From an uncultured Sediminicola sp. (GTDB lineage Bacteria; Bacteroidota; Bacteroidia; Flavobacteriales; Flavobacteriaceae), in the NCBI GenBank assembly GCA_938039345.1, contig CALHVB010000022.1, positions 1-5,244 of the forward strand: a stretch of 5,244 bases of DNA, read 5' to 3'. Shown here in pieces: positions 1-5,003 of the stretch. Numbering within the stretch: position 1 is the stretch's first letter; every line of letters begins with the position of its first letter. Position numbers and translations under genes: made by a program. The notes below the pieces were generated by a model, which ran no database searches, was not told where the DNA came from, and was given only the letters and a program-made list of their open reading frames with translations.

Positions 1-494
1 AAATTATTATCTGTTTGTTTACTCTTATCTCTAAGCACTCCTGCATAACCGTTTAATGCAATTCCTGATACGATTACAAAAATTCCAAAAAGCATAATAT
101 TACCAATAGGTGTACCTATAATACTCTCTTGCCCTTCGGGAACTAAAATTAAAGGCAATACGGTGTCTATAGAAGTTATAACCCCTAAAAAGAGACTAAA
201 AGCCAAGGACATACCAATGGAGGATATACTAAACCCCCACATTATATTACCAATACCCCAACAGAAGCTAAGGCCTAACATAGCAAAAAATATCCAACTA
301 GGAATTTGACTATAAATACCACCCAAATCATCTACTAATAAAAAAGTTGTGATTAATGGAATTACAATCATTCCAAAAAAGAAAAAACCACCCCAAGTAT
401 TTTCCCAAGCGTAATTTTTGGTGTATTTAGATGGTAATGCGTAAAGTCCTAGTAATACTGCTGAAATAAGCGAATAAATAATTCCTAAGGTCAT
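1..494 (-). CDS. RhaT-family sugar/proton symporter, N-terminal part
   Basis: Partial gene: it starts with ATG at 494 and runs off the left edge, giving 164 residues of a family that is about 340 residues long. It would be an inner-membrane transporter; E. coli RhaT carries L-rhamnose with a proton. The translation is almost entirely hydrophobic, with segments near residues 4-20, 35-53, 67-90, 95-118 and 130-152. It follows RhaT closely: a Trp-Glu-x-x-Trp motif at residues 30-34, WGIGN at 79-83 followed by a GMS motif at 94-96, and a GxxxxxxG-x-AG loop with a charged tail (LRDKSK, 154-159) at the place where RhaT has QLKERK. The start is chosen because the first hydrophobic helix begins directly after it; only an A/T-rich leader precedes it. 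The DUF4442 gene lies 87 bp upstream on the same strand, so co-transcription is possible. Family is recognised with good confidence; rhamnose as the substrate is not established, so no gene symbol is given. Confidence 0.8.
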   Translation of the reverse strand, partial: MTLGIIYSLISAVLLGLYALPSKYTKNYAWENTWGGFFFFGMIVIPLITTFLLVDDLGGIYSQIPSWIFFAMLGLSFCWGIGNIMWGFSISSIGMSLAFSLFLGVITSIDTVLPLILVPEGQESIIGTPIGNIMLFGIFVIVSGIALNGYAGVLRDKSKQTDNN

Positions 495-562
495 AAATAG
501 TAATTTGGTTCGTTAAATTTTATAACTATAAAAAGTTAGTTGAAATATATATAATTAATATT

Positions 563-579
563 GAGAAAGGAATTTTCTC
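563..579 (-). terminator. Weak hairpin after the DUF4442 gene
   Basis: Perfect 6-bp inverted repeat (GAGAAA at 563-568, TTTCTC at 574-579) around a 5-base loop, placed 2 bases beyond the DUF4442 stop codon. On the minus strand it is followed by an AT-rich tract but not by a clean T run, so termination would be partial at best. The RhaT-like gene continues downstream on the same strand. Confidence 0.25.
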
Positions 580-581
580 TG

Positions 582-1037
582 TTATTTTTTTACGCGTACG
601 GTCCACTCAAAATTAAAAGTAGACACTACAACTCCCGCTTCATTTACTCCCACGGATTTCATCCAGAAGGTTTGCCCCTCCCCTGACGCAATAGTTTTAT
701 CTAAAGCTTCTTGTATTAAATAACCATCTTCACAAGTAAATGTAATTTTACCAATAGCTTTCTTAGAAAAATTTGCTTTATTATTAGCTACTAACATAGA
801 AATTTTAACTCCACTCTCTTTTATTTTATTTATAACCATAGCACCTGTACTAAGCTCTGCTGCCATTCCTTGTACTGCCCAAAACATAGATTTAAAAGGG
901 TTTTGATTAAACCATCGGTGCTTTACGGTAACTACTGTTTTATTATCATCTATATATTTTACACGTACTCCAGACCACCAAGCCGATGGCAATTTAAAAA
1001 AGGTAAACGTATTAAATTTGCTTGCAGAAAGTCCCAT
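582..1037 (-). CDS. DUF4442 hotdog-fold (thioesterase-like) protein
   Basis: Complete 151-residue cytoplasmic protein of the DUF4442 family, which has the hotdog fold of acyl-CoA thioesterases; the substrate and reaction of this family are not known to me. Seen in the sequence: an N-terminal FxxFKLPSAWWSGV segment (residues 11-24), the signature HRWFNQNPF followed by a helix MFWAVQGMAAELSTGA (residues 40-66), and the strand MLVANNKANFSKKA (81-94). The Asn/Gln cluster at 44-46 and Glu61 on the central helix sit where hotdog enzymes keep polar catalytic residues; that assignment is inference. The start is ATG 1037, as an in-frame TAG occurs at 1056-1058 just upstream. An AGGAGGA Shine-Dalgarno sequence precedes it. 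The gene is divergent from the DUF4870 gene across a 196-bp region. On the minus strand only 7-of-8 matches to TAnnTTTG were found upstream, without a matching -33 TTG, so no promoter is called. Confidence 0.85.
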   Translation of the reverse strand: MGLSASKFNTFTFFKLPSAWWSGVRVKYIDDNKTVVTVKHRWFNQNPFKSMFWAVQGMAAELSTGAMVINKIKESGVKISMLVANNKANFSKKAIGKITFTCEDGYLIQEALDKTIASGEGQTFWMKSVGVNEAGVVVSTFNFEWTVRVKK

Positions 1038-1050
1038 AAAGTATTTTATA

Positions 1051-1057
1051 TCCTCCT
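1051..1057 (-). promoter_or_regulatory. Shine-Dalgarno site of the DUF4442 gene
   Basis: Minus-strand AGGAGGA, a full match to the anti-SD core, 13 bases before the ATG at 1037. This is longer than the usual 5-9 base spacing, and such a strong site is unusual for Bacteroidota. None of the other complete genes here has one; they have A-rich leaders. It supports the chosen start, because no other ATG, GTG or TTG lies between it and 1037 in frame. Confidence 0.5.
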
Positions 1058-1102
1058 AAAGTATTGAAAATATATAGCTTATGAAAATGTATTTAGATTA
1101 TT

Positions 1103-1129
1103 TTAAATTGTTAAATTTATGTTAAATTT
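1103..1129. repeat. AT-rich direct repeats upstream of the DUF4870 promoter
   Basis: GTTAAATTT occurs at 1110-1118 and again at 1121-1129, exactly 11 bp (about one helical turn) apart, with a shorter copy TTAAATT at 1103-1109. The block ends 12 bp before the proposed -33 TTG at 1142. It could be an UP-like element, a regulator site, or simple base-composition bias. Confidence 0.35.
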
Positions 1130-1141
1130 TAGTACTTTGTT

Positions 1142-1173
1142 TTGCATAGTACCTTTTTTTGGACATATATTTG
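1142..1173 (+). promoter_or_regulatory. Bacteroidota-type promoter for the DUF4870 gene
   Basis: TATATTTG at 1166-1173 matches the -7 consensus TAnnTTTG exactly. TTG at 1142-1144 (within TTTG, 1141-1144) lies 21 bp upstream, inside the 17-23 bp spacing known for flavobacterial primary-sigma promoters. Transcription would begin near 1178-1182, giving a leader of about 50 bases before ATG 1234. It is the only exact match I found upstream of any plus-strand gene here, so it may serve the downstream genes too. A GTACT-N11-AGTAC inverted repeat (1132-1152) overlaps the -33 box. Confidence 0.6.
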
Positions 1174-1233
1174 CATTGTAAGTTATTAGGTTATATATAA
1201 GCACCATATTAAAAACAACACAAATTACCTATT

Positions 1234-1716
1234 ATGACAAATACATTTACCAAGCACGAACGTAATTTATCGTCTATTATACATGCATCTACTTTTTCAA
1301 AATTCTTTATTCCATTTGGAAACTTTATTCTGCCACTAATTTTATGGACAGCAAACAAGAAAGAATATGCTTTTGTAGATTATAATGGTAAACAGGCTTT
1401 AAATTTTCAGATAAGCTTGTTACTCTACTCTATGGTTATAGGAATTATTAGTATTCCTTTTTTTATACACACAATTCCTAACCTATTAGATTTTAATGTT
1501 TTTAATTTTAATAGACTTAACGATTTAAATAGCATAAATATTAATTTCAATTTAGATAGTTTCAGACATAATTCTTGGTGGTTACCAATTGGAATAACGG
1601 GTTTACTACAAGGAAGTATAGCTATTATTAATATTGTATATACCATATTAGCCACTTTAAGAACCAACGAAGGACAAGAATTTAAATATCCTATTTGTAT
1701 CAATTTTATAAAGTAA
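1234..1716 (+). CDS. DUF4870 domain membrane protein
   Basis: Complete 160-residue integral membrane protein of the DUF4870 family, whose molecular function is unknown. The family signature is clear: HASTFSKFFIPFGNFILPLILW (residues 17-38), then VDYNGKQALNFQI (48-60), and a C-terminal GQEFKYPICINFI (147-159). Three membrane segments are likely, near 21-39, 58-80 and 117-142. The stretch between the second and third, residues 85-113, is rich in Asn and Phe (FNVFNFNRLNDLN-like) and is the least family-like part. The ATG at 1234 has an A-rich leader and no Shine-Dalgarno site. In flavobacteria such genes often stand beside padR and pspC genes, as here. The 184-bp gap to padR, containing a strong hairpin, means that co-transcription with the rest is not certain. 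It may be an accessory of the PspC membrane system, but that is inference from position only. Confidence 0.85.
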   Translation: MTNTFTKHERNLSSIIHASTFSKFFIPFGNFILPLILWTANKKEYAFVDYNGKQALNFQISLLLYSMVIGIISIPFFIHTIPNLLDFNVFNFNRLNDLNSININFNLDSFRHNSWWLPIGITGLLQGSIAIINIVYTILATLRTNEGQEFKYPICINFIK

Positions 1717-1781
1717 AACAGAGGAACTCATCACTCCTTATTAATTATAATTAGTCATTATCAATCAAAAATCAATCATGA

Positions 1782-1826
1782 TCCTCCTACCCTCTTCTCC
1801 ATATAAGAGAAGAGGTATAAAGAGGA
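1782..1826. repeat. Nested hairpin of REP-like form
   Basis: A perfect 9-bp stem (CCTCTTCTC at 1791-1799, GAGAAGAGG at 1807-1815) surrounds a 7-base loop. An outer arm TCCTC (1782-1786) can pair with GAGGA (1822-1826), leaving short internal loops. No T run follows on either strand, so it is not an intrinsic terminator. The C/T-rich arm, G/A-rich arm and GAGG tail resemble the short interspersed REP-type palindromes found between genes in many bacteria, including Bacteroidota. It is far more G/C-rich than its surroundings. No second copy occurs in this window, so repetition in the genome is not shown. Confidence 0.4.
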
Positions 1827-1860
1827 GACGAACAGTTAATGTATGCAAGATATTATATCG

Positions 1861-1878
1861 AACACGCTAAAAAGTGTT
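1861..1878. repeat. Small inverted repeat upstream of padR
   Basis: AACAC (1861-1865) and GTGTT (1874-1878) form a 5-bp inverted repeat around eight bases, 22 bp before the preferred padR start. It could be an operator half-site pair or a leader hairpin. It is short enough to be chance in AT-rich DNA, and it does not match the 2253-2272 palindrome. Confidence 0.2.
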
Positions 1879-1900
1879 ACGCATAAAAAGAAAACAAATT

Positions 1901-2230
1901 ATGAATGTAGAAAATACAAAAGCACAAATGCGTAAAGGAGTTTTGGAGTATTGTATACTATCTATCCTTAACGGGCACGATAAGTATGCTTCTGAAATCT
2001 TAAAAACGTTAAAGGATGCCAAAATGCTTGTTGTAGAAGGAACCATATACCCACTACTAACAAGGTTAAAAAACGCTGGTTTACTAAACTACCGTTGGGA
2101 AGAGTCTACCTCTGGCCCACCAAGAAAATATTATACACTAACAGAAACCGGCAAACTATTTCTTAAAGAATTAGATACTACTTGGAACGAGTTAAGAAAT
2201 GCTACCAATATAGTAACCAGTAAAAATTAG
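1901..2230 (+). CDS. PadR-family transcriptional regulator
   Basis: Small cytoplasmic DNA-binding protein (109 residues) of the short PadR class, with a winged helix-turn-helix and one C-terminal dimerisation helix but no long Vir-type alpha domain. Helix 1 is around residues 8-22 (MRKGVLEYCIL). The recognition region is EGTIYPLLTRLKNAGLL (46-62). The wing is WEESTSGPPRKYYTLTETGK (66-85), which carries the classic PPRKYY/LTxxG motif. The final helix is 87-105. An in-frame GTG at 1874 would add nine residues (LRIKRKQI-type), but family members begin with the MxxENTKAQMRKG pattern, so ATG 1901 is preferred; A-rich sequence precedes it. PadR proteins are usually repressors that also control their own operon. 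The pspC gene follows after 62 bp with a perfect palindrome in the gap. No TAnnTTTG promoter was found directly upstream. Confidence 0.9.
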   Translation: MNVENTKAQMRKGVLEYCILSILNGHDKYASEILKTLKDAKMLVVEGTIYPLLTRLKNAGLLNYRWEESTSGPPRKYYTLTETGKLFLKELDTTWNELRNATNIVTSKN

Positions 2231-2252
2231 ATTTTAAACAACTAGCAGCAAA

Positions 2253-2272
2253 TACTTGTATAAATACAAGTA
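2253..2272. promoter_or_regulatory. Perfect palindrome between padR and pspC, candidate PadR operator
   Basis: TACTTGTAT (2253-2261) and ATACAAGTA (2264-2272) are perfect inverted 9-bp arms separated by AA, 20 bp before the pspC ATG. The size and symmetry suit a dimeric winged-helix repressor such as the PadR protein encoded just upstream. The 2-base centre is too tight for a full RNA stem-loop, which favours a DNA-binding site, though a shorter hairpin with a 4-6 base loop could form in mRNA. Binding by PadR is inferred. Confidence 0.5.
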
Positions 2273-2292
2273 CAATATAAAAAACAACTAAA

Positions 2293-4074
2293 ATGAACAA
2301 GACCGTAAATATAAACCTCGCAAACATCCTATTTCATATAGATGAGGATGCTTACAACAAAATGCGTCGCTATCTGGAATCTATTACTAGATCATTTGCA
2401 AATACGCCTGGTAGTGATGAAATTATTGCCGACATAGAAGCGCGTATTGCTGAACTTTTTCATGAAAAATTAGAAAATGAAAGACAAGTAATAACTACCA
2501 AAGAAGTAGACGATGTTATAGCTATTATGGGGCAACCAGAAGATTATATCGTAGACGAAGATATTTTTGAAGACGAACCCAATACTAGCAAATCTTCTTC
2601 TGCAACTAAAAGAGTTAAAAAATTATACCGAGATATAGAACATAAATATATCGGGGGTGTTTGTGCTGGTTTAGAACACTATATTGGTATAGATTCTTTA
2701 TGGATACGCTTATTACTAGTACTTCTTACTGTATTTTCTTGGGGAGGTTTTATCTTAATTTATGGACTGCTTTGGATATTAATTCCAGAGGCTAAAACTA
2801 CTTCTCAGCAATTAGATATGAGAGGTGAAACCGTAAATATTAGTAATATAGAACGTAAAGTAAAAGAGGGGTTTGATGAAGTAGCAGAAAAAGTAAAAAA
2901 TGTAGACTACGAAAAGGTAGGAAATAAAGTAAAAAATGGCAGCAAAACTTTTTTTGATACCCTAGGAGACATCATTATGTTTCTTTTTAAAGTCTTTGGT
3001 AAATTCATTGGTATACTACTTATTATTATTGGCGCTACAGTTGTTATTGCTTTGTTTATAGGTTTATTAACTATAGGTACATTAGACTGGGCTAATTTAC
3101 CATGGGTAGATAATTTTATACTAAATTCAACAATAGCACCTACATGGCTTGTTTCATTAATTACATTCTTTGCTGTAGGGATTCCGTTTTTCTTTTTATT
3201 CTATTTAGGATTAAAAATATTGGTAACCAATCTAAAATCTATAGGGAATGTTGCTAAATTTTCATTATTAGGGCTTTGGTTAATAGCTATAATAAGCTTA
3301 GTTATTATTGGAGTTAAAGAAGCTGCTTCTCATGCTTATTCTGGAAGTACTATTACAGAAAATGAAATTTATATTGAAAAGCCTTCAGATACTTTAAAAA
3401 TTGCTTTAAACTCTACAAATATGTTTTATAATAGTGGAAACATCCATAGAGTAGATAATATGATTGTTACTCACGATAATAAAGGTGAGCAAATATTATT
3501 ATCTGATGATGTAAGGTTTCATATTAAAAAAGCAAAAGACTCCATTATTAAAATTGAAATACGAAAAGAAGCAAACGGACCTTCTTTCAATGAAGCCAGA
3601 GAGAATGCTGACAAAATTGAATATAATTATGAAATAGAAGATAATACACTACTACTTAACAACTATTTTACACTATCAGAAATAAGTAGATTTAAGGATG
3701 AAGAAATGCATATAAACATTTATGTACCAGCAAAAATGTTAGTGAATTATAATAAAGGTGATAATTCTTGTTGGACAATGAGAGCTGATAACAATCGTGA
3801 TATGAATGGGTGCGATATAGCTAAATATACATGGCTAATGAGCAAAAAAGGAAAATTAATATGCCAAGATTGCCCAGATAAAGAAATAGAAAATGATGAC
3901 AATAAAATTAATATCAATAAAGAAGGTATTAATATAAAAATTAATGAAAACGGAGAAAAAGGAAAAATTATAATTGATGAAAACGGAATTGACATCGATG
4001 TAAATGATAATGGAGATTCTTTTAAAATGAAAATAAACGAAGATGGCATAAAAATAAATGCAGATGAGAACTAA
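2293..4074 (+). CDS. PspC-domain membrane protein with HAAS-like N-terminus and repeat-bearing C-terminus
   Basis: Complete 593-residue protein. Residues 1-95 are a soluble alpha-helical region (YLESITRSF, then EIIADIEARIAELFHEKL, then a VDDVIAIMGQPEDYI end) resembling HAAS signalling domains. Residues 105-167 form the PspC domain: KLYRDIEHKYIGGVCAGLEHYIGI, then two hydrophobic stretches (136-148, 150-165) closed by IPEAK. A charged amphipathic linker (185-215) leads to further membrane segments near 226-262, 284-309 and 322-341. Residues 342-593 are hydrophilic, beta-rich and probably outside the cytoplasmic membrane. They contain four cysteines (493, 507, 524, 527, the last two as CQDC) and a 20-residue repeat from 541. 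PspC proteins take part in phage-shock-type envelope stress responses; no pspA or pspB is present here. The start is supported by an A-rich leader and by the family-like MNKTVNINLANILFHID opening. The protein probably senses envelope state and signals to PadR through its N-terminus; that mechanism is inference. Confidence 0.85.
   Translation: MNKTVNINLANILFHIDEDAYNKMRRYLESITRSFANTPGSDEIIADIEARIAELFHEKLENERQVITTKEVDDVIAIMGQPEDYIVDEDIFEDEPNTSKSSSATKRVKKLYRDIEHKYIGGVCAGLEHYIGIDSLWIRLLLVLLTVFSWGGFILIYGLLWILIPEAKTTSQQLDMRGETVNISNIERKVKEGFDEVAEKVKNVDYEKVGNKVKNGSKTFFDTLGDIIMFLFKVFGKFIGILLIIIGATVVIALFIGLLTIGTLDWANLPWVDNFILNSTIAPTWLVSLITFFAVGIPFFFLFYLGLKILVTNLKSIGNVAKFSLLGLWLIAIISLVIIGVKEAASHAYSGSTITENEIYIEKPSDTLKIALNSTNMFYNSGNIHRVDNMIVTHDNKGEQILLSDDVRFHIKKAKDSIIKIEIRKEANGPSFNEARENADKIEYNYEIEDNTLLLNNYFTLSEISRFKDEEMHINIYVPAKMLVNYNKGDNSCWTMRADNNRDMNGCDIAKYTWLMSKKGKLICQDCPDKEIENDDNKININKEGINIKINENGEKGKIIIDENGIDIDVNDNGDSFKMKINEDGIKINADEN
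3913..4071 (+). repeat. 60-bp tandem coding repeat at the pspC 3' end
   Basis: The last 53 residues of the PspC protein are two full 20-residue units (541-560, 561-580) and a 13-residue partial unit (581-593). Each opens with the pattern I-(N/D)-x-(E/D/N)-G-I-x-I and in the full units this is followed by N-(E/D)-N-G. Alternating Ile with Asn/Asp/Lys and regular Gly turns suggest stacked beta strands. At DNA level the period is 60 bp (3913, 3973, 4033), but the copies have diverged, so the repeat is clearer in protein than in nucleotide sequence. Confidence 0.65.
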
Positions 4075-4211
4075 AAAACAACTCATCATACACATACAAC
4101 AGTTAAGTAACTCTTTTTAGATATTAAAACACATAATAATGAATTTTACCTCAAATTAAACAATACAACACTAATCATCATCAAAACAAAAACAATCAAA
4201 AAACAACAGTC
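4075..4211 (+). other. G-depleted leader of the head-GIN gene
   Basis: This 137-base gap between the pspC stop and the lipoprotein start contains only five G residues on the plus strand, and none from 4142 to 4208 (67 bases). It is made of A, C and T with CAA and ATCATC runs. No TAnnTTTG promoter, Shine-Dalgarno site or stable hairpin was found in it. It is best read as an unstructured, A-rich translation leader, probably on a transcript that comes from upstream. Confidence 0.5.
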
Positions 4212-4934
4212 ATGACAACAATCGTAAAAATTTTAATTTCAATCGTATTAGCACTATTTGTTTCTTCTTGCGTATTTAGCGGAAACTTTAGTAACGGTAA
4301 AAAAGGTAACGGATTAGTTATAGAAGATACTAGAGAAACTCCTGAAGAATTTACCGAAATATCTGCTGCAGAAGGCTTAGAAGTTTATATAACACAATCT
4401 AGCAAAACAAGCATTTTAGTAGAAGCAGATGAAAATATTATAGACCTTATTAATACAGACATTAAAAATGGGAAATTATATATTCACACCTCTGAAAATA
4501 TAGGTTCTGCAACCAAAAAAATACATATATCATTACCAATCATTACTCAATTAAAAAGCTCTAGTGGAGCAAATCTAATAGCAGAGAATACTATTGAAGC
4601 TGATAATATAGAATTAAATGCAAGTAGTGGTGCTAATGTAAAGTTAGATGTTACAGCTAATAAGGTTTCTATTACAACAAGTAGTGGTGCCAATATTAGA
4701 GTATCGGGAAACACTTCTTATTTAGCAACAAATGCAAGTAGTGGTGCACAAATAAAAGCCAACAAATTAATTACAAAAACATGTAGCGCTAAAGCAAGTA
4801 GTGGTTCTGGTATTACTGTTAATGTTTTAGATGTTTTAAATGCAAATGCATCTAGTGGAGGCAGTATTTCTTATACAGGACAGCCACAAGTAGAAAAAAC
4901 AAAATCTGTTTCTGGAAGTATTACAAAAGGCTAA
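4212..4934 (+). CDS. Head-GIN (DUF2807) lipoprotein
   Basis: Complete 240-residue secreted protein. Residues 1-19 form a lipoprotein signal peptide (Lys6, hydrophobic core, lipobox V-S-S-C), with lipid attachment expected at Cys20. No acidic surface-export signal follows the cysteine, so periplasmic-facing anchoring is as likely as surface exposure. The head-GIN/DUF2807 domain covers about residues 38-225, opening with the typical FTEISAAEGLEVYITQ segment (47-62). It then becomes a ladder of SSGA-type turns at 117, 138, 157, 176, 196 (SSGS) and 214 (SSGG), spaced 18-21 residues apart, with a degenerate VSGS at 233, as in a parallel beta-helix. Pfam calls the family putative adhesins, but this is not proven. 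Its position after pspC suggests an envelope partner of that system. Three in-frame stops (TAA TAG TAA) end the gene, 18 bp before a strong terminator. A single internal Cys191 is present. Confidence 0.88.
   Translation: MTTIVKILISIVLALFVSSCVFSGNFSNGKKGNGLVIEDTRETPEEFTEISAAEGLEVYITQSSKTSILVEADENIIDLINTDIKNGKLYIHTSENIGSATKKIHISLPIITQLKSSSGANLIAENTIEADNIELNASSGANVKLDVTANKVSITTSSGANIRVSGNTSYLATNASSGAQIKANKLITKTCSAKASSGSGITVNVLDVLNANASSGGSISYTGQPQVEKTKSVSGSITKG
4560..4919 (+). repeat. SSGA-turn coding repeat inside the head-GIN gene
   Basis: Seven turns of about 57-60 bp, each carrying AGTAGTGG or a close form (TCTAGTGG, TCTGGAAG), encode the Ser-Ser-Gly corners of the beta-helix. GCAAGTAGTGGTGC-like words near 4620, 4735 and 4795 are almost identical in DNA, more so than the strand sequences between them. 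This could reflect codon preference for the same residues or repeat expansion. Confidence 0.6.
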
Positions 4935-4952
4935 TAGTAAGCTATATAAAAG

Positions 4953-4983
4953 AAAAAGGCTTCCAAAATTTGGAAGCCTTTTT
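4953..4983. terminator. Symmetric bidirectional rho-independent terminator
   Basis: Perfect 15-bp inverted repeat: the left arm 4953-4967 begins A5 then GGCTTCC, and the right arm 4969-4983 ends GGAAGCC then T5, with one central base. In RNA the stem is GGCTTCC/GGAAGCC with an A/T-rich top. On either strand it reads A tract, stem, T tract, so it can stop the plus-strand operon and the convergent OmpA-family gene, whose stop codon lies at 5004-5006. Confidence 0.9.
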
Positions 4984-5003
4984 ATATACTTAAACATGAT
5001 AGA

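Noticed and set aside
870..1067. Plus-strand open frame of 65 codons opposite the DUF4442 gene
   Set aside because: It overlaps a well-supported gene in antisense, has low-complexity content and matches no family I recognise.
1425..1703. Minus-strand open frame opposite the DUF4870 gene
   Set aside because: It is the antisense image of a hydrophobic coding region, so its Ile/Leu richness follows from the real gene.
1742..1753. 12-bp palindrome TAATTATAATTA
   Set aside because: It is made only of A and T in a very AT-rich gap, so it is expected by chance and has no clear relation to a promoter.
1760..1778. Direct repeat ATCAATCA at 1760-1767 and 1771-1778
   Set aside because: Two short copies only, with no promoter next to them; too weak to call an operator.
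1782..1826. Hairpin read as a rho-independent terminator of the DUF4870 gene
   Set aside because: No T run follows the stem on either strand; a REP-like element fits better.
1874..1900. GTG at 1874 as the padR start, adding nine residues
   Set aside because: The extension is lysine-rich and unlike PadR N-termini, while the MxxENTKAQMRKG pattern typical of flavobacterial PadR proteins begins at ATG 1901 after an A-rich leader.
3747..4095. Two overlapping minus-strand open frames opposite the 3' end of pspC
   Set aside because: Their Ser/Ile/Phe-rich, repetitive translations are what the complement of an Asn/Asp/Ile repeat would give; no start signal or family features were seen.
4139..4159. 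Six-codon leader peptide (MNFTSN) upstream of the head-GIN gene
   Set aside because: No ribosome binding site, regulatory codon run or attenuator hairpin accompanies it; probably chance.
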